From a virus, in IMG/VR virus record IMGVR_UViG_3300042090_001311, positions 1-36,278 of that record: a stretch of 36,278 bases of DNA; one strand, written 5' to 3'. Shown in pieces: positions 5,103-13,078 of the stretch. The notes below the pieces were generated by a model, which made no database searches, had not been told where the DNA came from, and was given only the letters and a program-made list of their open reading frames with translations. Made by a program: the position numbers and the translations under genes. Every line of letters begins with the position of its first letter. The stretch's first letter is position 1.

Positions 5103-5943
5103 TGTCGTCATCACCTCTGGCCCGCTTGGTGGCTTAGGGGATATTCTCATCTACTCGACGCTCGCAGAGCGGTTCGCCCAGATGGGACGCCGCGTCTATA
5201 TAGACGAGGACAACACCGCCCGCTCGAAGGAAGTGCTGGACCTCGTCTGGGGCGCTAACCCCCACATCATCGGCACCTGCAAGCTCAAGCCGAACGCCGG
5301 CTACGTGCGCCAGGGCCTCTTCTACGAGATCGCCAACCGCTACCCGCTCGGCTCCATCGAGGCGATGGAGCGCGCACATGGCCTGCCGCCGCCATATGGT
5401 CTGGCACCCAAGCTCTACTACGCGCCCAAGCCTTTTCACATCGACCTCTCCAATACGATCCTGGTCGACTTCTCAGCCGTCTCGTCCAGCATCGGCACGG
5501 AGGGCATCCTCGATGCCATCCGCTTCGCGCGCGGCAAGTTCCGCAACGCTCCGATGCTCCAGGTCTTCTTCAAGAGCCACGTCGCGACAGAGCCTCCGCG
5601 CATCGCAATGGACTCCTACCAAGTCCAGTCGCTGCGTGAGTATATCGACATGATCGCCGCCGCGCGCGGTTGGATCGGCTCCGAAGCCGGTGGCCAGGCC
5701 CTGGCCTCGGCGGTCCGCCAGGCCGATGTCTACGACCTGGGCGCCAGGCCGGAGGTGCTGGTTACCGCCTGTCCGCCCACGTTCAATAGCCGGGGCTACA
5801 CGTTTCGCACCAACGACTACCGAGTCACCTCGCACGGCGACATCCCTGGCGACTACTTCGACCCGACCGAGGTCAAGCAGTACGTCTACGAGTTGCGCTC
5901 GCGCATGGAGACCGACAAGCACCTGCGGGATGAGCCGGCATGA
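5047..5943 (+). CDS. Glycosyltransferase, GT-B fold, heptosyltransferase (GT9)-like
   Basis: A 298-residue protein. Residues 21-47 (VITSGPLGGLGDILIYSTL...) carry the glycine-rich GGLGD loop that opens GT9/ADP-heptose transferases. A later segment (around 205-230) with EYIDMIAAARGWIGSEAGG then QALASA resembles the sugar-nucleotide binding helix of the second Rossmann half. ATG 5047 follows AAGGAG. No membrane segment, so it acts in the cytoplasm. It opens a cassette of sugar-related genes with overlapping stops and starts. Donor and acceptor are unknown; host surface glycan or virion protein are the likely acceptors. Confidence 0.6.
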   Translation: MKPLVHQDSSGFVPLPDGDVVITSGPLGGLGDILIYSTLAERFAQMGRRVYIDEDNTARSKEVLDLVWGANPHIIGTCKLKPNAGYVRQGLFYEIANRYPLGSIEAMERAHGLPPPYGLAPKLYYAPKPFHIDLSNTILVDFSAVSSSIGTEGILDAIRFARGKFRNAPMLQVFFKSHVATEPPRIAMDSYQVQSLREYIDMIAAARGWIGSEAGGQALASAVRQADVYDLGARPEVLVTACPPTFNSRGYTFRTNDYRVTSHGDIPGDYFDPTEVKQYVYELRSRMETDKHLRDEPA

Positions 5944-6635
5944 GGGTCTGCGTCATCTCCAGCGCGCCACGCTCGTGGCGTGAGCTGACTGACATCACCT
6001 GGCCGGCGCTAGCGAAGTATTGTAAGCGACACGGGTACGACCTGCACACGGATGTCTCTGAGGTCACCGAGCGCGTCGGCTTTCCCACCTGGGGGGCGAA
6101 CCACCCGGAGTTCATCCCCATACGCGGGTTCATTAAGCTCGACCTCTTCATGCGGTTCATGGAGTACGCTGAGCCTGAGTACGACTACCTCGTGTGGTTG
6201 GACGCTGACTGTCTCATCACCAACTTCGAGAAGAGGCTGGACAGCTTCCTGGGATACTCGTCTACCCTGGCACCTTGCGTGACGATGACCTACGACTACA
6301 ACGGTCACAACGCCACGTACATAGCGGTGTCAAGCGACAAACTCATCCACGATTATCTGTGGGCGTGCCGCAACGCTGGATGGCGCATGTTCGGCTGGCA
6401 TGACTGGGGCGAGATGGAGGCAATGCTGCGGTTCTCGCAGGCCCCTCCGTACAAGGACATCATCCGGTACGTCTCGGTACAAGAGCTATGCGCCCTGCCG
6501 CCGAACGTCTATCCGACGCCAAAGTGCATCGCCGAGTCTTACGAGTGGACACCCGACTCGCTCTCGGTCCACTTCTCGGCCCTCTCGATCCCCGAGCGCG
6601 TGCGTCTCGCCAGAGAGTGGGCAGCGCGTGCATAA
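5940..6635 (+). CDS. Glycosyltransferase, GT-A fold (paralogue 1)
   Basis: A 231-residue protein in ATGA overlap with the previous gene. The N-terminus (MRVCVISSAP) is a Rossmann strand. WLDADCLITN holds the metal-binding DXD motif at D88-D90. The arrangement resembles galactosyltransferases of the GMA12/MNN10 (GT34) group. The C-terminus ends in a motif shared with the genes at 7612 and 8286 (SIPERVRLAREWA). Soluble. Probably transfers a hexose from a nucleotide sugar; substrate unknown. Confidence 0.65.
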   Translation: MRVCVISSAPRSWRELTDITWPALAKYCKRHGYDLHTDVSEVTERVGFPTWGANHPEFIPIRGFIKLDLFMRFMEYAEPEYDYLVWLDADCLITNFEKRLDSFLGYSSTLAPCVTMTYDYNGHNATYIAVSSDKLIHDYLWACRNAGWRMFGWHDWGEMEAMLRFSQAPPYKDIIRYVSVQELCALPPNVYPTPKCIAESYEWTPDSLSVHFSALSIPERVRLAREWAARA

Positions 6636-6993
6636 GCCAGACTGCCACTGCGCTATTCATGGCGGACGACCGAAGCAGTCGCGACCAGCGACCGAGCGGT
6701 TCTGGCTCTACGTCGTGCCAATGATGGACGACCGTGGCTGCTGGGAATGGGCAGCGAAGATATGCCGCAACGGCTATGGCATGATAAGCGTCGAGAAGCA
6801 TCGGTCAAAGAAGCTCTTAGCTCACAGGCTATCCTATGAGATGCACTTCGGACCTATAGCTCCTGGGCTTGTCGTCTGCCACCGCTGCGATAACCCGAGC
6901 TGCGTGAATCCTCATCACTTGTGGCTCGGGACCCAGGACGAGAACATGGCCGACATGAAACGCAAAGGCAGGGCTTGGCGCCGTGGCGTTTGA
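6628..6993 (+). CDS. HNH homing-type endonuclease
   Basis: A 121-residue protein from GTG 6628, overlapping the previous stop. Residues 84-102 (CHRCDNPSCVNPHHLWLGT) are the hallmark HNH/zinc motif, followed by DENMADMKRKGR. AHR at 65-67 provides the first histidine. This is the usual form of free-standing phage HNH endonucleases, which nick or cut specific DNA and spread between phages. It sits between two glycosyl/methyl genes and overlaps both, so if inserted it is now integrated into the overlapping gene chain. Confidence 0.8.
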   Translation: MHKPDCHCAIHGGRPKQSRPATERFWLYVVPMMDDRGCWEWAAKICRNGYGMISVEKHRSKKLLAHRLSYEMHFGPIAPGLVVCHRCDNPSCVNPHHLWLGTQDENMADMKRKGRAWRRGV

Positions 6994-7615
6994 TATCAAG
7001 GCGTTCGATGAGAAGCGGTACAGCCAGTTCGGCGAGGACGGCATCACCCATGCGCTGATCCGTCGTTTGGACCCGCCGCACAGCTTCCTGGAGATCGGCT
7101 GCGGCGATGGGACCGAGAACTGCACGCGCATCCTCACCGACTTCAAGTGGACGGGTTTGTGGGTCGACCGCGACCCGGCCAACGCTAGCCTAGCTATAGA
7201 GGTCGGCACGCCGCTTGGGGTGCGCGTCATATGCGCGCACGTCTCCTTGAGCAACATCGCGTTCTACCAGGGCCAAGTTCCACAGGAGCTAGGCGTCCTC
7301 TCCATCGACGTTGACGGCAACGACTACCACCTCTGGAAGGGGCTCTGCGTGGGACCGTACGCGCTACGGCCGTACATCGTCATCATCGAGGCGCTCATCG
7401 TCAACGAGGACGGCTTCCGCTCAGATGACGACTACTACGTCATGCCGTACATCCCGGAGTACGTCTGGGACCAGCGCGACCATTCCTCGGGGTCAACCGT
7501 AGCTGCTCTCAAGACGTTGGGAGGTGAGCTGGGCTACACGTACTTGGGACGGCCGGCAAACCCGCACTCGCCCAACTGCTTCTTTATCCGTAACGACTTG
7601 CTGGAGAGGCTATGA
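6983..7615 (+). CDS. SAM-dependent methyltransferase, FkbM-like
   Basis: A 210-residue protein from GTG 6983. It contains QFGEDGI then FLEIGCGDGTENCTRIL (residues 35-51), the SAM-binding motif I, and VDRDP (61-65), the acidic end of strand beta-2. LGVLSIDVDGNDYHLW matches motif IV of FkbM-type sugar O-methyltransferases. In the surrounding cassette it would methylate a sugar added by the neighbouring transferases (inference). Overlaps its neighbours at both ends. Confidence 0.7.
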   Translation: MAFDIKAFDEKRYSQFGEDGITHALIRRLDPPHSFLEIGCGDGTENCTRILTDFKWTGLWVDRDPANASLAIEVGTPLGVRVICAHVSLSNIAFYQGQVPQELGVLSIDVDGNDYHLWKGLCVGPYALRPYIVIIEALIVNEDGFRSDDDYYVMPYIPEYVWDQRDHSSGSTVAALKTLGGELGYTYLGRPANPHSPNCFFIRNDLLERL

Positions 7616-8289
7616 GCAAGGTCTGCGTCATCACCGCTCACGACGCCCGCTACGCTGAGATGGCCTCGATCACGATGCCATCGCTCATGCGGTACTGCGC
7701 TAAGCACAACTACGAACTGTGGGTTGACGACAACATCGACCCACGCGAAGGCGACTTCTGCAAGATTCGCCTTTTCCGAGAGCTATACGCTACCGGCAAC
7801 TATAGTCCAGACGACTTCTGCTTCTGGATCGACACCGATGCGCTCGTTATGAACAGCGAGGTCAAGCTGGAGGATGTGTCTCACCACTGGCTAGACTATG
7901 TGACAAGCTCTACGCTATGGGGTAACACCCAAGGTCACTACCTAGTCGGCTATGATCCCAATGGCATTAACACCGGAACCTGGCTTGCGCGGTTCTCCTC
8001 GAAGGCAGAGCACTTCCTGCGGGTGGCGACGGAGACCAGCGCCAGCATGGGCTGGGCCGATCAGGTCGGTCTACTGATGACGGCGCTCCAGCCGACGTTC
8101 AGGGACATCGTGCGCTATTGCCCCGGCAGGGTGATGAACTCCATGCCATACCGCCTCTATGGCTGGAACTGGCAGCACGGCTATGAAATTAACGCCTACG
8201 AGGACGGCAATTTTGTAGTACACTTGCCAGCGATCGAGCTTCCTAAGAGGCTAGAATTATTGCGCGAGTACGCGAGAGGCGCCAAGTGA
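7612..8289 (+). CDS. Glycosyltransferase, GT-A fold (paralogue 2)
   Basis: A 225-residue protein starting MSKVCVITAHDARYAEM, in ATGA overlap with the methyltransferase. The DXD motif is D74-D76 in FWIDTDALVMN. C-terminal IELPKRLELLREYA matches the end motif of the genes at 5940 and 8286, so these are tandem paralogues. No membrane segment. Substrate unknown. Confidence 0.65.
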   Translation: MSKVCVITAHDARYAEMASITMPSLMRYCAKHNYELWVDDNIDPREGDFCKIRLFRELYATGNYSPDDFCFWIDTDALVMNSEVKLEDVSHHWLDYVTSSTLWGNTQGHYLVGYDPNGINTGTWLARFSSKAEHFLRVATETSASMGWADQVGLLMTALQPTFRDIVRYCPGRVMNSMPYRLYGWNWQHGYEINAYEDGNFVVHLPAIELPKRLELLREYARGAK

Positions 8290-8993
8290 AGACGGCGCTC
8301 ATCACTGTCCAAAATGACCTCTACAAGCCGATCGGCGAGATCACTCTGCCGCTGATGACAAGATACTGCGAGAGGCGTGGCTATCACTTTCGCTGTGGCC
8401 AGTACCACACGAACCCCTCTGACCTCCCAACCTACGGCGACCGTGGGAAGGTCGAGCTGTTCAACCGCTTCTACTTGCAAGGGTACGATTACGTCATGTT
8501 CCTGGACTTGGACGTGGTCATTATGAACAGCGACATGCCTGTGCAGACGATGCTAGGCTTCCGGCCGTTCCTGTGGACATACGACCACAATGGACCCCTC
8601 AGTGGGTTCTGGATCGCTAAGTGCGAGCCGCAAGTCTACATGACGATGAACGCGATTAAGAACGGCGCTCCGGCGGCCGGCAAAATCAGCGTGACCGAGG
8701 ATGTGGGACCTCCGCACGGAGTGAACCTGCGCCTGGAGCCGCACGGCGCGAGCGACCAGATGATGATGCGCTCGCTGATGAACATACCCCCCTTCGGCGA
8801 GGTGCTTGGTGAGCACAACTGCTTGCCCGGTGGCCAGGTCGGTCACACCTACCCGCGTGAGGTGATGAAGCTGCCGAAGGAGTTTCCCAACATTAACGAC
8901 TACTACGAGGGGGCGTTTTGCGTCACGTTCCCTGGCGTACCCCTCCAAGAACGCATCGAGCTATGCCGCCAATGGGCGGAGAGGGCAGTATGA
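8286..8993 (+). CDS. Glycosyltransferase, GT-A fold (paralogue 3)
   Basis: A 235-residue protein from GTG 8286 (GTGA overlap). The DXD motif is D74-D76 in FLDLDVVIMN. The C-terminal VPLQERIELCRQWA is the shared paralogue motif. Compared with paralogues 1 and 2 it differs in the acceptor half (about residues 95-200), consistent with a different acceptor. Confidence 0.65.
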   Translation: MKTALITVQNDLYKPIGEITLPLMTRYCERRGYHFRCGQYHTNPSDLPTYGDRGKVELFNRFYLQGYDYVMFLDLDVVIMNSDMPVQTMLGFRPFLWTYDHNGPLSGFWIAKCEPQVYMTMNAIKNGAPAAGKISVTEDVGPPHGVNLRLEPHGASDQMMMRSLMNIPPFGEVLGEHNCLPGGQVGHTYPREVMKLPKEFPNINDYYEGAFCVTFPGVPLQERIELCRQWAERAV

Positions 8994-9229
8994 AGGCGCG
9001 TGTTATACGTGTACCTGCAACTTCAGCGTCAGTTTACATCGAGGTAGACTTAAGCACTAGCCCATGTATGTTTCAGCCCGATGGGCCATCAGTTAAGAAA
9101 CGTGAAGAGGGTGGAGTGTTGTCAGCTACCCGTTATATTCAGTACCTTACGGGTACACCTGGACAGTTCAAGTCTCTGCGTCGCCGTATAGATGAGGCAC
9201 TTGCGCAGTTGAAGGACGGAGAAGAGTGA
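8990..9229 (+). CDS. Small unknown protein with atypical codon use
   Basis: A 79-residue protein starting MKARVIRVPATSASVYIEVD, with GGAGAGG before ATG 8990. Codons such as GTT, CGT, ACT, TCA, TTA and TAT are frequent, clearly lower in GC than the flanking genes. The C-terminal half (SLRRRIDEALAQLKDGEE) is helical. Likely acquired separately. Function unknown. Confidence 0.55.
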   Translation: MKARVIRVPATSASVYIEVDLSTSPCMFQPDGPSVKKREEGGVLSATRYIQYLTGTPGQFKSLRRRIDEALAQLKDGEE

Positions 9230-9816
9230 GCAAGGGTCAGCAGCCGCTTTGTGAGCCGGAGCTGTTCGAGCCGCTCCAGGAGCTGGTCAAGCGCTACGGC
9301 ATCGTCAACCTGGTGGAGACCGGCACCGGCCCGTCCTCCTCTGGTCTCGAAGCCGCCAAGCGGCTGGGCTTGCGGGGGTACTCGTGCGATGTCTTTCGGC
9401 CGTGCGTCGAGCGTGCCGCGCACATGTACCCCGGCTCGCTCTGCTTCCACGGCGAGAGCCTGGGCTTCTTCGCCCACATCCTGCCGACGCTTGTTGGCCC
9501 GACGTTCTTCTGGCTCGACGGTCACTGCCCAACAGATCAGGCGTGCCTGCCTGGACCCATCTTCCCGCCGTACGAAGAGATGCTGATGATCCGTAGCCTC
9601 AAGCGCGGCTACGAGCACGACGTGCTGTGGATTGACGACATCGCCATGATCGACGTACCCGACAACCCGACCGCCTCACGCTGGGACGTTGACCTCGCCG
9701 GCATCCGCTGGCAGGGTGCCAAAGAGCACTCATGGGAGGACTACCTATCGCTCATGGCTGGCACGCACGACTACGAGGTCAACGACTGCATGCTGCGCCT
9801 AACGCCGAAGACGTGA
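9226..9816 (+). CDS. Class I methyltransferase-like protein
   Basis: A 196-residue protein from GTG 9226 (GTGA overlap). Residues 28-40 (NLVETGTGPSSSG) form a motif I-like loop, YSCDVFRPCVERA gives the following beta-2 region, and PTFFWLDGHCP the motif IV position. LWIDDIAM is a further strand. This resembles methyltransferases of sugar and antibiotic pathways. Catalysis is unproven since motif I is divergent (ETGTG instead of E/DxGxG). Last large gene of the sugar cassette. Confidence 0.55.
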   Translation: MSKGQQPLCEPELFEPLQELVKRYGIVNLVETGTGPSSSGLEAAKRLGLRGYSCDVFRPCVERAAHMYPGSLCFHGESLGFFAHILPTLVGPTFFWLDGHCPTDQACLPGPIFPPYEEMLMIRSLKRGYEHDVLWIDDIAMIDVPDNPTASRWDVDLAGIRWQGAKEHSWEDYLSLMAGTHDYEVNDCMLRLTPKT

Positions 9817-10067
9817 CCATCGTGCTCGTCCAGGAGTTGTGCGCCATGCTCAAGCGCGGCTCCGAAGGTCGCTGCCTTGATGGCGCTGCCATCCTCCAGC
9901 AGTTCCTCGACGCGCACCCCGAGGTTGACCCGATCGAGGCTCGACGGACGGCGCTGTTGGTCGGCCGCACGCCGTTCCCCTCAATCGACGGCAACCCGCC
10001 AGTCTTCCGTGACCGCCCGTTCTACGACGCTAGATATTGGAGAGGTCGGGACGGTTCGTCTGCTTGA
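9813..10067 (+). CDS. Small unknown protein at the end of the cassette
   Basis: An 84-residue protein. GTG 9813 is preferred because it overlaps the previous stop (GTGA), like its neighbours. It starts MTIVLVQELCAMLKRGSEG and is mostly helical. Its 3' end overlaps the 3' end of the minus-strand large terminase by 38 bp. No family recognised. Confidence 0.45.
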   Translation: MTIVLVQELCAMLKRGSEGRCLDGAAILQQFLDAHPEVDPIEARRTALLVGRTPFPSIDGNPPVFRDRPFYDARYWRGRDGSSA

Positions 10068-12051
10068 CCTCAGTCACCCAGCGGAACGCCTGCTCGAACT
10101 CGGGTCGGCGTTCCTCTGCTTCCTGCTCGCGCGTGCGACGGTGCATCCCACTGTAGCCGTCCCGCGCGATGCAGAGCGCGATGCAGAGCGCGTCGTAGTG
10201 GTCGTCGTGCGAGCCGCTTTTAGCTTTGAACGCGCCGGACGGTTGGCGCATGAGCTTGGTGACCTCGTCAATCGTCTTCTCGTCCGGTATGATGATGTCG
10301 GGGTCGGCTCGCCCGGTCTCTGGGTGCTTGCGGCAGAGCAGCTCCGTGAACGTCTGGTCCATGAGTGGGCGAGTTTTCTCGTTGGTCTCCCAGCCAGGGT
10401 AGTCTGAGGGCAGCGCCGTTCCAGGCTCACGGTCCAGCCGCTTCCAGTAGTACACGTTCCGCATCCCCATGTCCATGCAGGAGCGAATCATCTGATATCC
10501 CATGCCCTTGAGTTCAATCGCGTAGTAGCAGTTGAAGTACCAGCGGTACATATAGTAGAGCTGCTTGCGGACGATGTAGTCTGGAGCACGGCACTCGAAG
10601 GTGCAGACGACCTTGTTGTCGCGCCAGCGCACGACCTGCGCCACCGTCGCGTCCGAGTTCATGGACTCGTACGCGATGTCAGTGTCGACGCCCATCGTGT
10701 ACTTCTCGCCGCTCTGCGGTGGAGCATAGATGCGGACCTGCTGCCACTCGTTGTCAGCCCCCTGGTGGAACTGGTCCTCCCCTTCAAAGAGCCCAGTCAC
10801 AAGCGGCGGCTTCTCCATCGCACGCAGTGCGTCCATCGCCATGCGGTCAAAAGGAACGGTGCCGGAGTCGATGAAGGCCGAGTCGATCGTGTGGAGAAAT
10901 TCCTGCCTGAACGCTAGTAGCTTCATGTCCTGCGTTGGTAGCTTGTAGCCGTCGATCTTCCGACGCCGCCAGAACAGGCGAGAAAGTGAGACGCCGTACT
11001 TCTCATGCAGCTCCTTCTCTTCCTCATCACCGTAGCGCGCCAGAGTCCCCAGCGTCTGCTTCATCTCTTCAAGCTGCGCCTTCGTGATGGGTCGCAGCTC
11101 GGCGTGTGGGTTCTCGCGGGAGCGGCAGTCGTACTCCTCGTGATAGCGCCACGGGCAGACGGCCGGGATGAACACGCCAGGGTAGCCTTTGGCGACCGCA
11201 TCCGGCAACCCCAGTGCCCCGTTCAGCACGTCGGAGGCGCGCAGCTCCCCCTTGTGCTGCTCCAGGCGCTTTGTCCACTTGGGGTTGTCGGCGACGGCCT
11301 CACGGACCATCGGCTCGTAGGAGTCATCGAAGCCGTTGGGCGTCGTGTCCACGATGAACCAGGACTCCGGGCGCATCGGCATGGCCGAGACGATGCCCGT
11401 CTGAATCGCTATCTGACGCTCGGTGGTCATGTGCGCGTACTCGGATGCGATGACAAGCCCAGGCGCCTCGCCACGAAACGAGGAGGGAACAGTGATCTGG
11501 ATTGCCGAGTTCAGGCCCGGGTTGTCCAGACGGTCCTTCGGGTTAGGGTTATCGAAGATGTAGTGCTTGATATTCTGAATGCGGCGCATCGGCTGCATCC
11601 ACGCCGGGAGGTTATTGAGCATCGTCCCGACGTTGGTGGCCTGGTCGGCGGCGACATCCTCGTCATCGACTAAGATCAGCGCACGGTGGTTCTCATCGAG
11701 CACGTACCACATGGCGTCGGCGATGTTGTCAGTCGTCCACCCGAGCTGCCGGGCCTTAATCTCCACGATTCGCACCGGCAGCTCGTTACGGTACTGCGAC
11801 TGCTTAGCCACATTCAGGATGGCCTGCCCGACCCACGGCCGCAGTAAGACGAGGTTCTTCTGCTTGTTGACGACGTAGGCGAAGTTGCGCTTGAAGAACA
11901 GCGGTGAGAGGTGCATCATGCGCGTCAGCTCGACGCGCCAGAGGTCCTCGTGGCCCTTCGGGCACGCGTCGGTGCCGAACTTCGCTTGGAAGAACTGCCC
12001 AACGTCGAGCAGCTCCTCGGGCTCGAACAAGGAGGTCGCCATCACGCGCAC
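10030..12051 (-). CDS. Terminase large subunit (DNA packaging ATPase/nuclease)
   Basis: A 673-residue protein. The ATPase half has a divergent Walker A (IKARQLGWTT, K99-T107) of the K-x-R-Q-x-G-x-T/S type, and Walker B LVIASE (199-204) with catalytic E204. The nuclease half has GVDTD (454-458), AIELKG with E513, and HDDHYDAL (615-622), the RNase H-like acidic triad. The segment FLHTIDSAFIDSGTVPFD is the linker typical of these enzymes. It drives DNA into the prohead through the portal and cuts the concatemer. GTG 12051 or ATG 12042 could be the start. It is the only packaging/structural gene on the minus strand. Confidence 0.9.
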   Translation of the reverse strand: MRVMATSLFEPEELLDVGQFFQAKFGTDACPKGHEDLWRVELTRMMHLSPLFFKRNFAYVVNKQKNLVLLRPWVGQAILNVAKQSQYRNELPVRIVEIKARQLGWTTDNIADAMWYVLDENHRALILVDDEDVAADQATNVGTMLNNLPAWMQPMRRIQNIKHYIFDNPNPKDRLDNPGLNSAIQITVPSSFRGEAPGLVIASEYAHMTTERQIAIQTGIVSAMPMRPESWFIVDTTPNGFDDSYEPMVREAVADNPKWTKRLEQHKGELRASDVLNGALGLPDAVAKGYPGVFIPAVCPWRYHEEYDCRSRENPHAELRPITKAQLEEMKQTLGTLARYGDEEEKELHEKYGVSLSRLFWRRRKIDGYKLPTQDMKLLAFRQEFLHTIDSAFIDSGTVPFDRMAMDALRAMEKPPLVTGLFEGEDQFHQGADNEWQQVRIYAPPQSGEKYTMGVDTDIAYESMNSDATVAQVVRWRDNKVVCTFECRAPDYIVRKQLYYMYRWYFNCYYAIELKGMGYQMIRSCMDMGMRNVYYWKRLDREPGTALPSDYPGWETNEKTRPLMDQTFTELLCRKHPETGRADPDIIIPDEKTIDEVTKLMRQPSGAFKAKSGSHDDHYDALCIALCIARDGYSGMHRRTREQEAEERRPEFEQAFRWVTEVKQTNRPDLSNI

Positions 12052-12073
12052 ACGTTCGCAGGAACCGACCCCA

Positions 12074-12089
12074 CGCCCTGCGAAGGGCG
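12074..12089 (+). promoter_or_regulatory. GNRA-loop hairpin covering the ribosome site of 12096
   Basis: CGCCCT-GCGA-AGGGCG is a perfect 6-bp stem with a GCGA tetraloop. Its 3' arm is the only purine-rich sequence (AAGGGCGG) before ATG 12096. A competing stem, GGGC-GGC-GCCC, starts in the same arm. Confidence 0.4.
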
Positions 12090-12095
12090 GCGCCC

Positions 12096-12824
12096 ATGTT
12101 CGACTGGCTGCGCCGCCTCGCCGACCCCCGGGGACCGCTGGGCGAGGTCGTCTCGCCCGCGATCGTGTTCAAGGAGCGCCAAGGGCTCCCAATCGCGGCC
12201 CCGCACACACAGCGCGCCCCAGCCCGCTTCATCGCCGCTGCCGACGCCATCGACGTGCCGATCGAGCGCGTCCGCCAGGTCTCAGCGACGCTCGAAGAGG
12301 TGTGGGAACCCGTCTATCGGCCGATCGACTCGACCGACCTCTTCACCCTCCTACACACCCAGCCCGAGCTGCTCGGTTGGAACGTCACCACGCGCGCCCT
12401 CACGCGCGCCCGCCGCTACCTGCGGGACGAGGAAGAGGAGCGCATCCAGTCGCTCCAGGTGATCCCGAGCGACGCCTACTACAACGGCATCTACGAGACG
12501 ATCCCGGGCAACGATCCGATCGTGCTCGACGGCGAGGTGCTGCGCGGCACCCCCACCTACAACCCCGATGGCTCGATCAAGCACGACGGCATCCTGCGCG
12601 GGACGGTCATCACCGGCGGACGGGCCGAGTACCGCCGCCGCACCAAGGGTTTCGTCCACTGGGACAAGGGCTTCGTCGCAGCGCGCGAAGCCGCCCAGGC
12701 CGAGATGGCCTCGCGCCCGGTCCGCAACGTGCGCCGCGCGCTCGAAGCGACCGCCGCCCGGTGCCTACCAACCTGGCAGCCGGTCGGCATCAATCCGCGC
12801 CGTGACCGGACCCGAGCGGTGTGA
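12096..12824 (+). CDS. Unknown protein between terminase and portal
   Basis: A 242-residue protein starting MFDWLRRLADPRGPLG. It contains an acidic helical segment (ATLEEVWEPVY...TDLFTLLH), RYLRDEEEERI, and a C-terminal basic/alanine helix. No membrane segment. Position next to the portal suggests a packaging or head-assembly role, but no family is recognised. It starts 45 bp from the divergent terminase. Confidence 0.6.
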   Translation: MFDWLRRLADPRGPLGEVVSPAIVFKERQGLPIAAPHTQRAPARFIAAADAIDVPIERVRQVSATLEEVWEPVYRPIDSTDLFTLLHTQPELLGWNVTTRALTRARRYLRDEEEERIQSLQVIPSDAYYNGIYETIPGNDPIVLDGEVLRGTPTYNPDGSIKHDGILRGTVITGGRAEYRRRTKGFVHWDKGFVAAREAAQAEMASRPVRNVRRALEATAARCLPTWQPVGINPRRDRTRAV

Positions 12825-13078
12825 TGCTATCTAAGCACCCGAAGATCGTGGCCGTCTACTGGGAAGACGCCGCGTTCGTCCAGGGCAACAACATGTCGCG
12901 ACGCGAGGTGCATGAGCTAGAGCCGACGTTTCAGACATCGGTCGGCTTTCTCATGGAACGCTCAAAGGAGCGCATCATTCTTGCCGGGTCGATCGTAGAG
13001 TCTGGTGAGGAGACCGGCTACAACGACATCCTTACCATCCCGAGCGCTATGGTGCGTTCGGTGAAGTTCCTGCGATGA
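12824..13078 (+). CDS. Small unknown protein before portal
   Basis: An 84-residue protein from ATG 12824 sharing one base with the previous stop (TGATG); GTG at 12821 is an alternative. Beta-rich composition (IVAVYWEDAAFVQG, ERIILAGSIVES, MVRSVKFLR). Ends 4 nt into the portal gene. Function unknown. Confidence 0.6.
   Translation: MLSKHPKIVAVYWEDAAFVQGNNMSRREVHELEPTFQTSVGFLMERSKERIILAGSIVESGEETGYNDILTIPSAMVRSVKFLR

Noticed and set aside
5047-9816. Glycosyltransferases acting on DNA bases (hydroxymethyl-pyrimidine glucosylation)
   Set aside because: No base-modifying enzyme such as a hydroxymethylase or base kinase was found, and the GT-A types resemble glycan enzymes, so protein or glycan acceptors are preferred.
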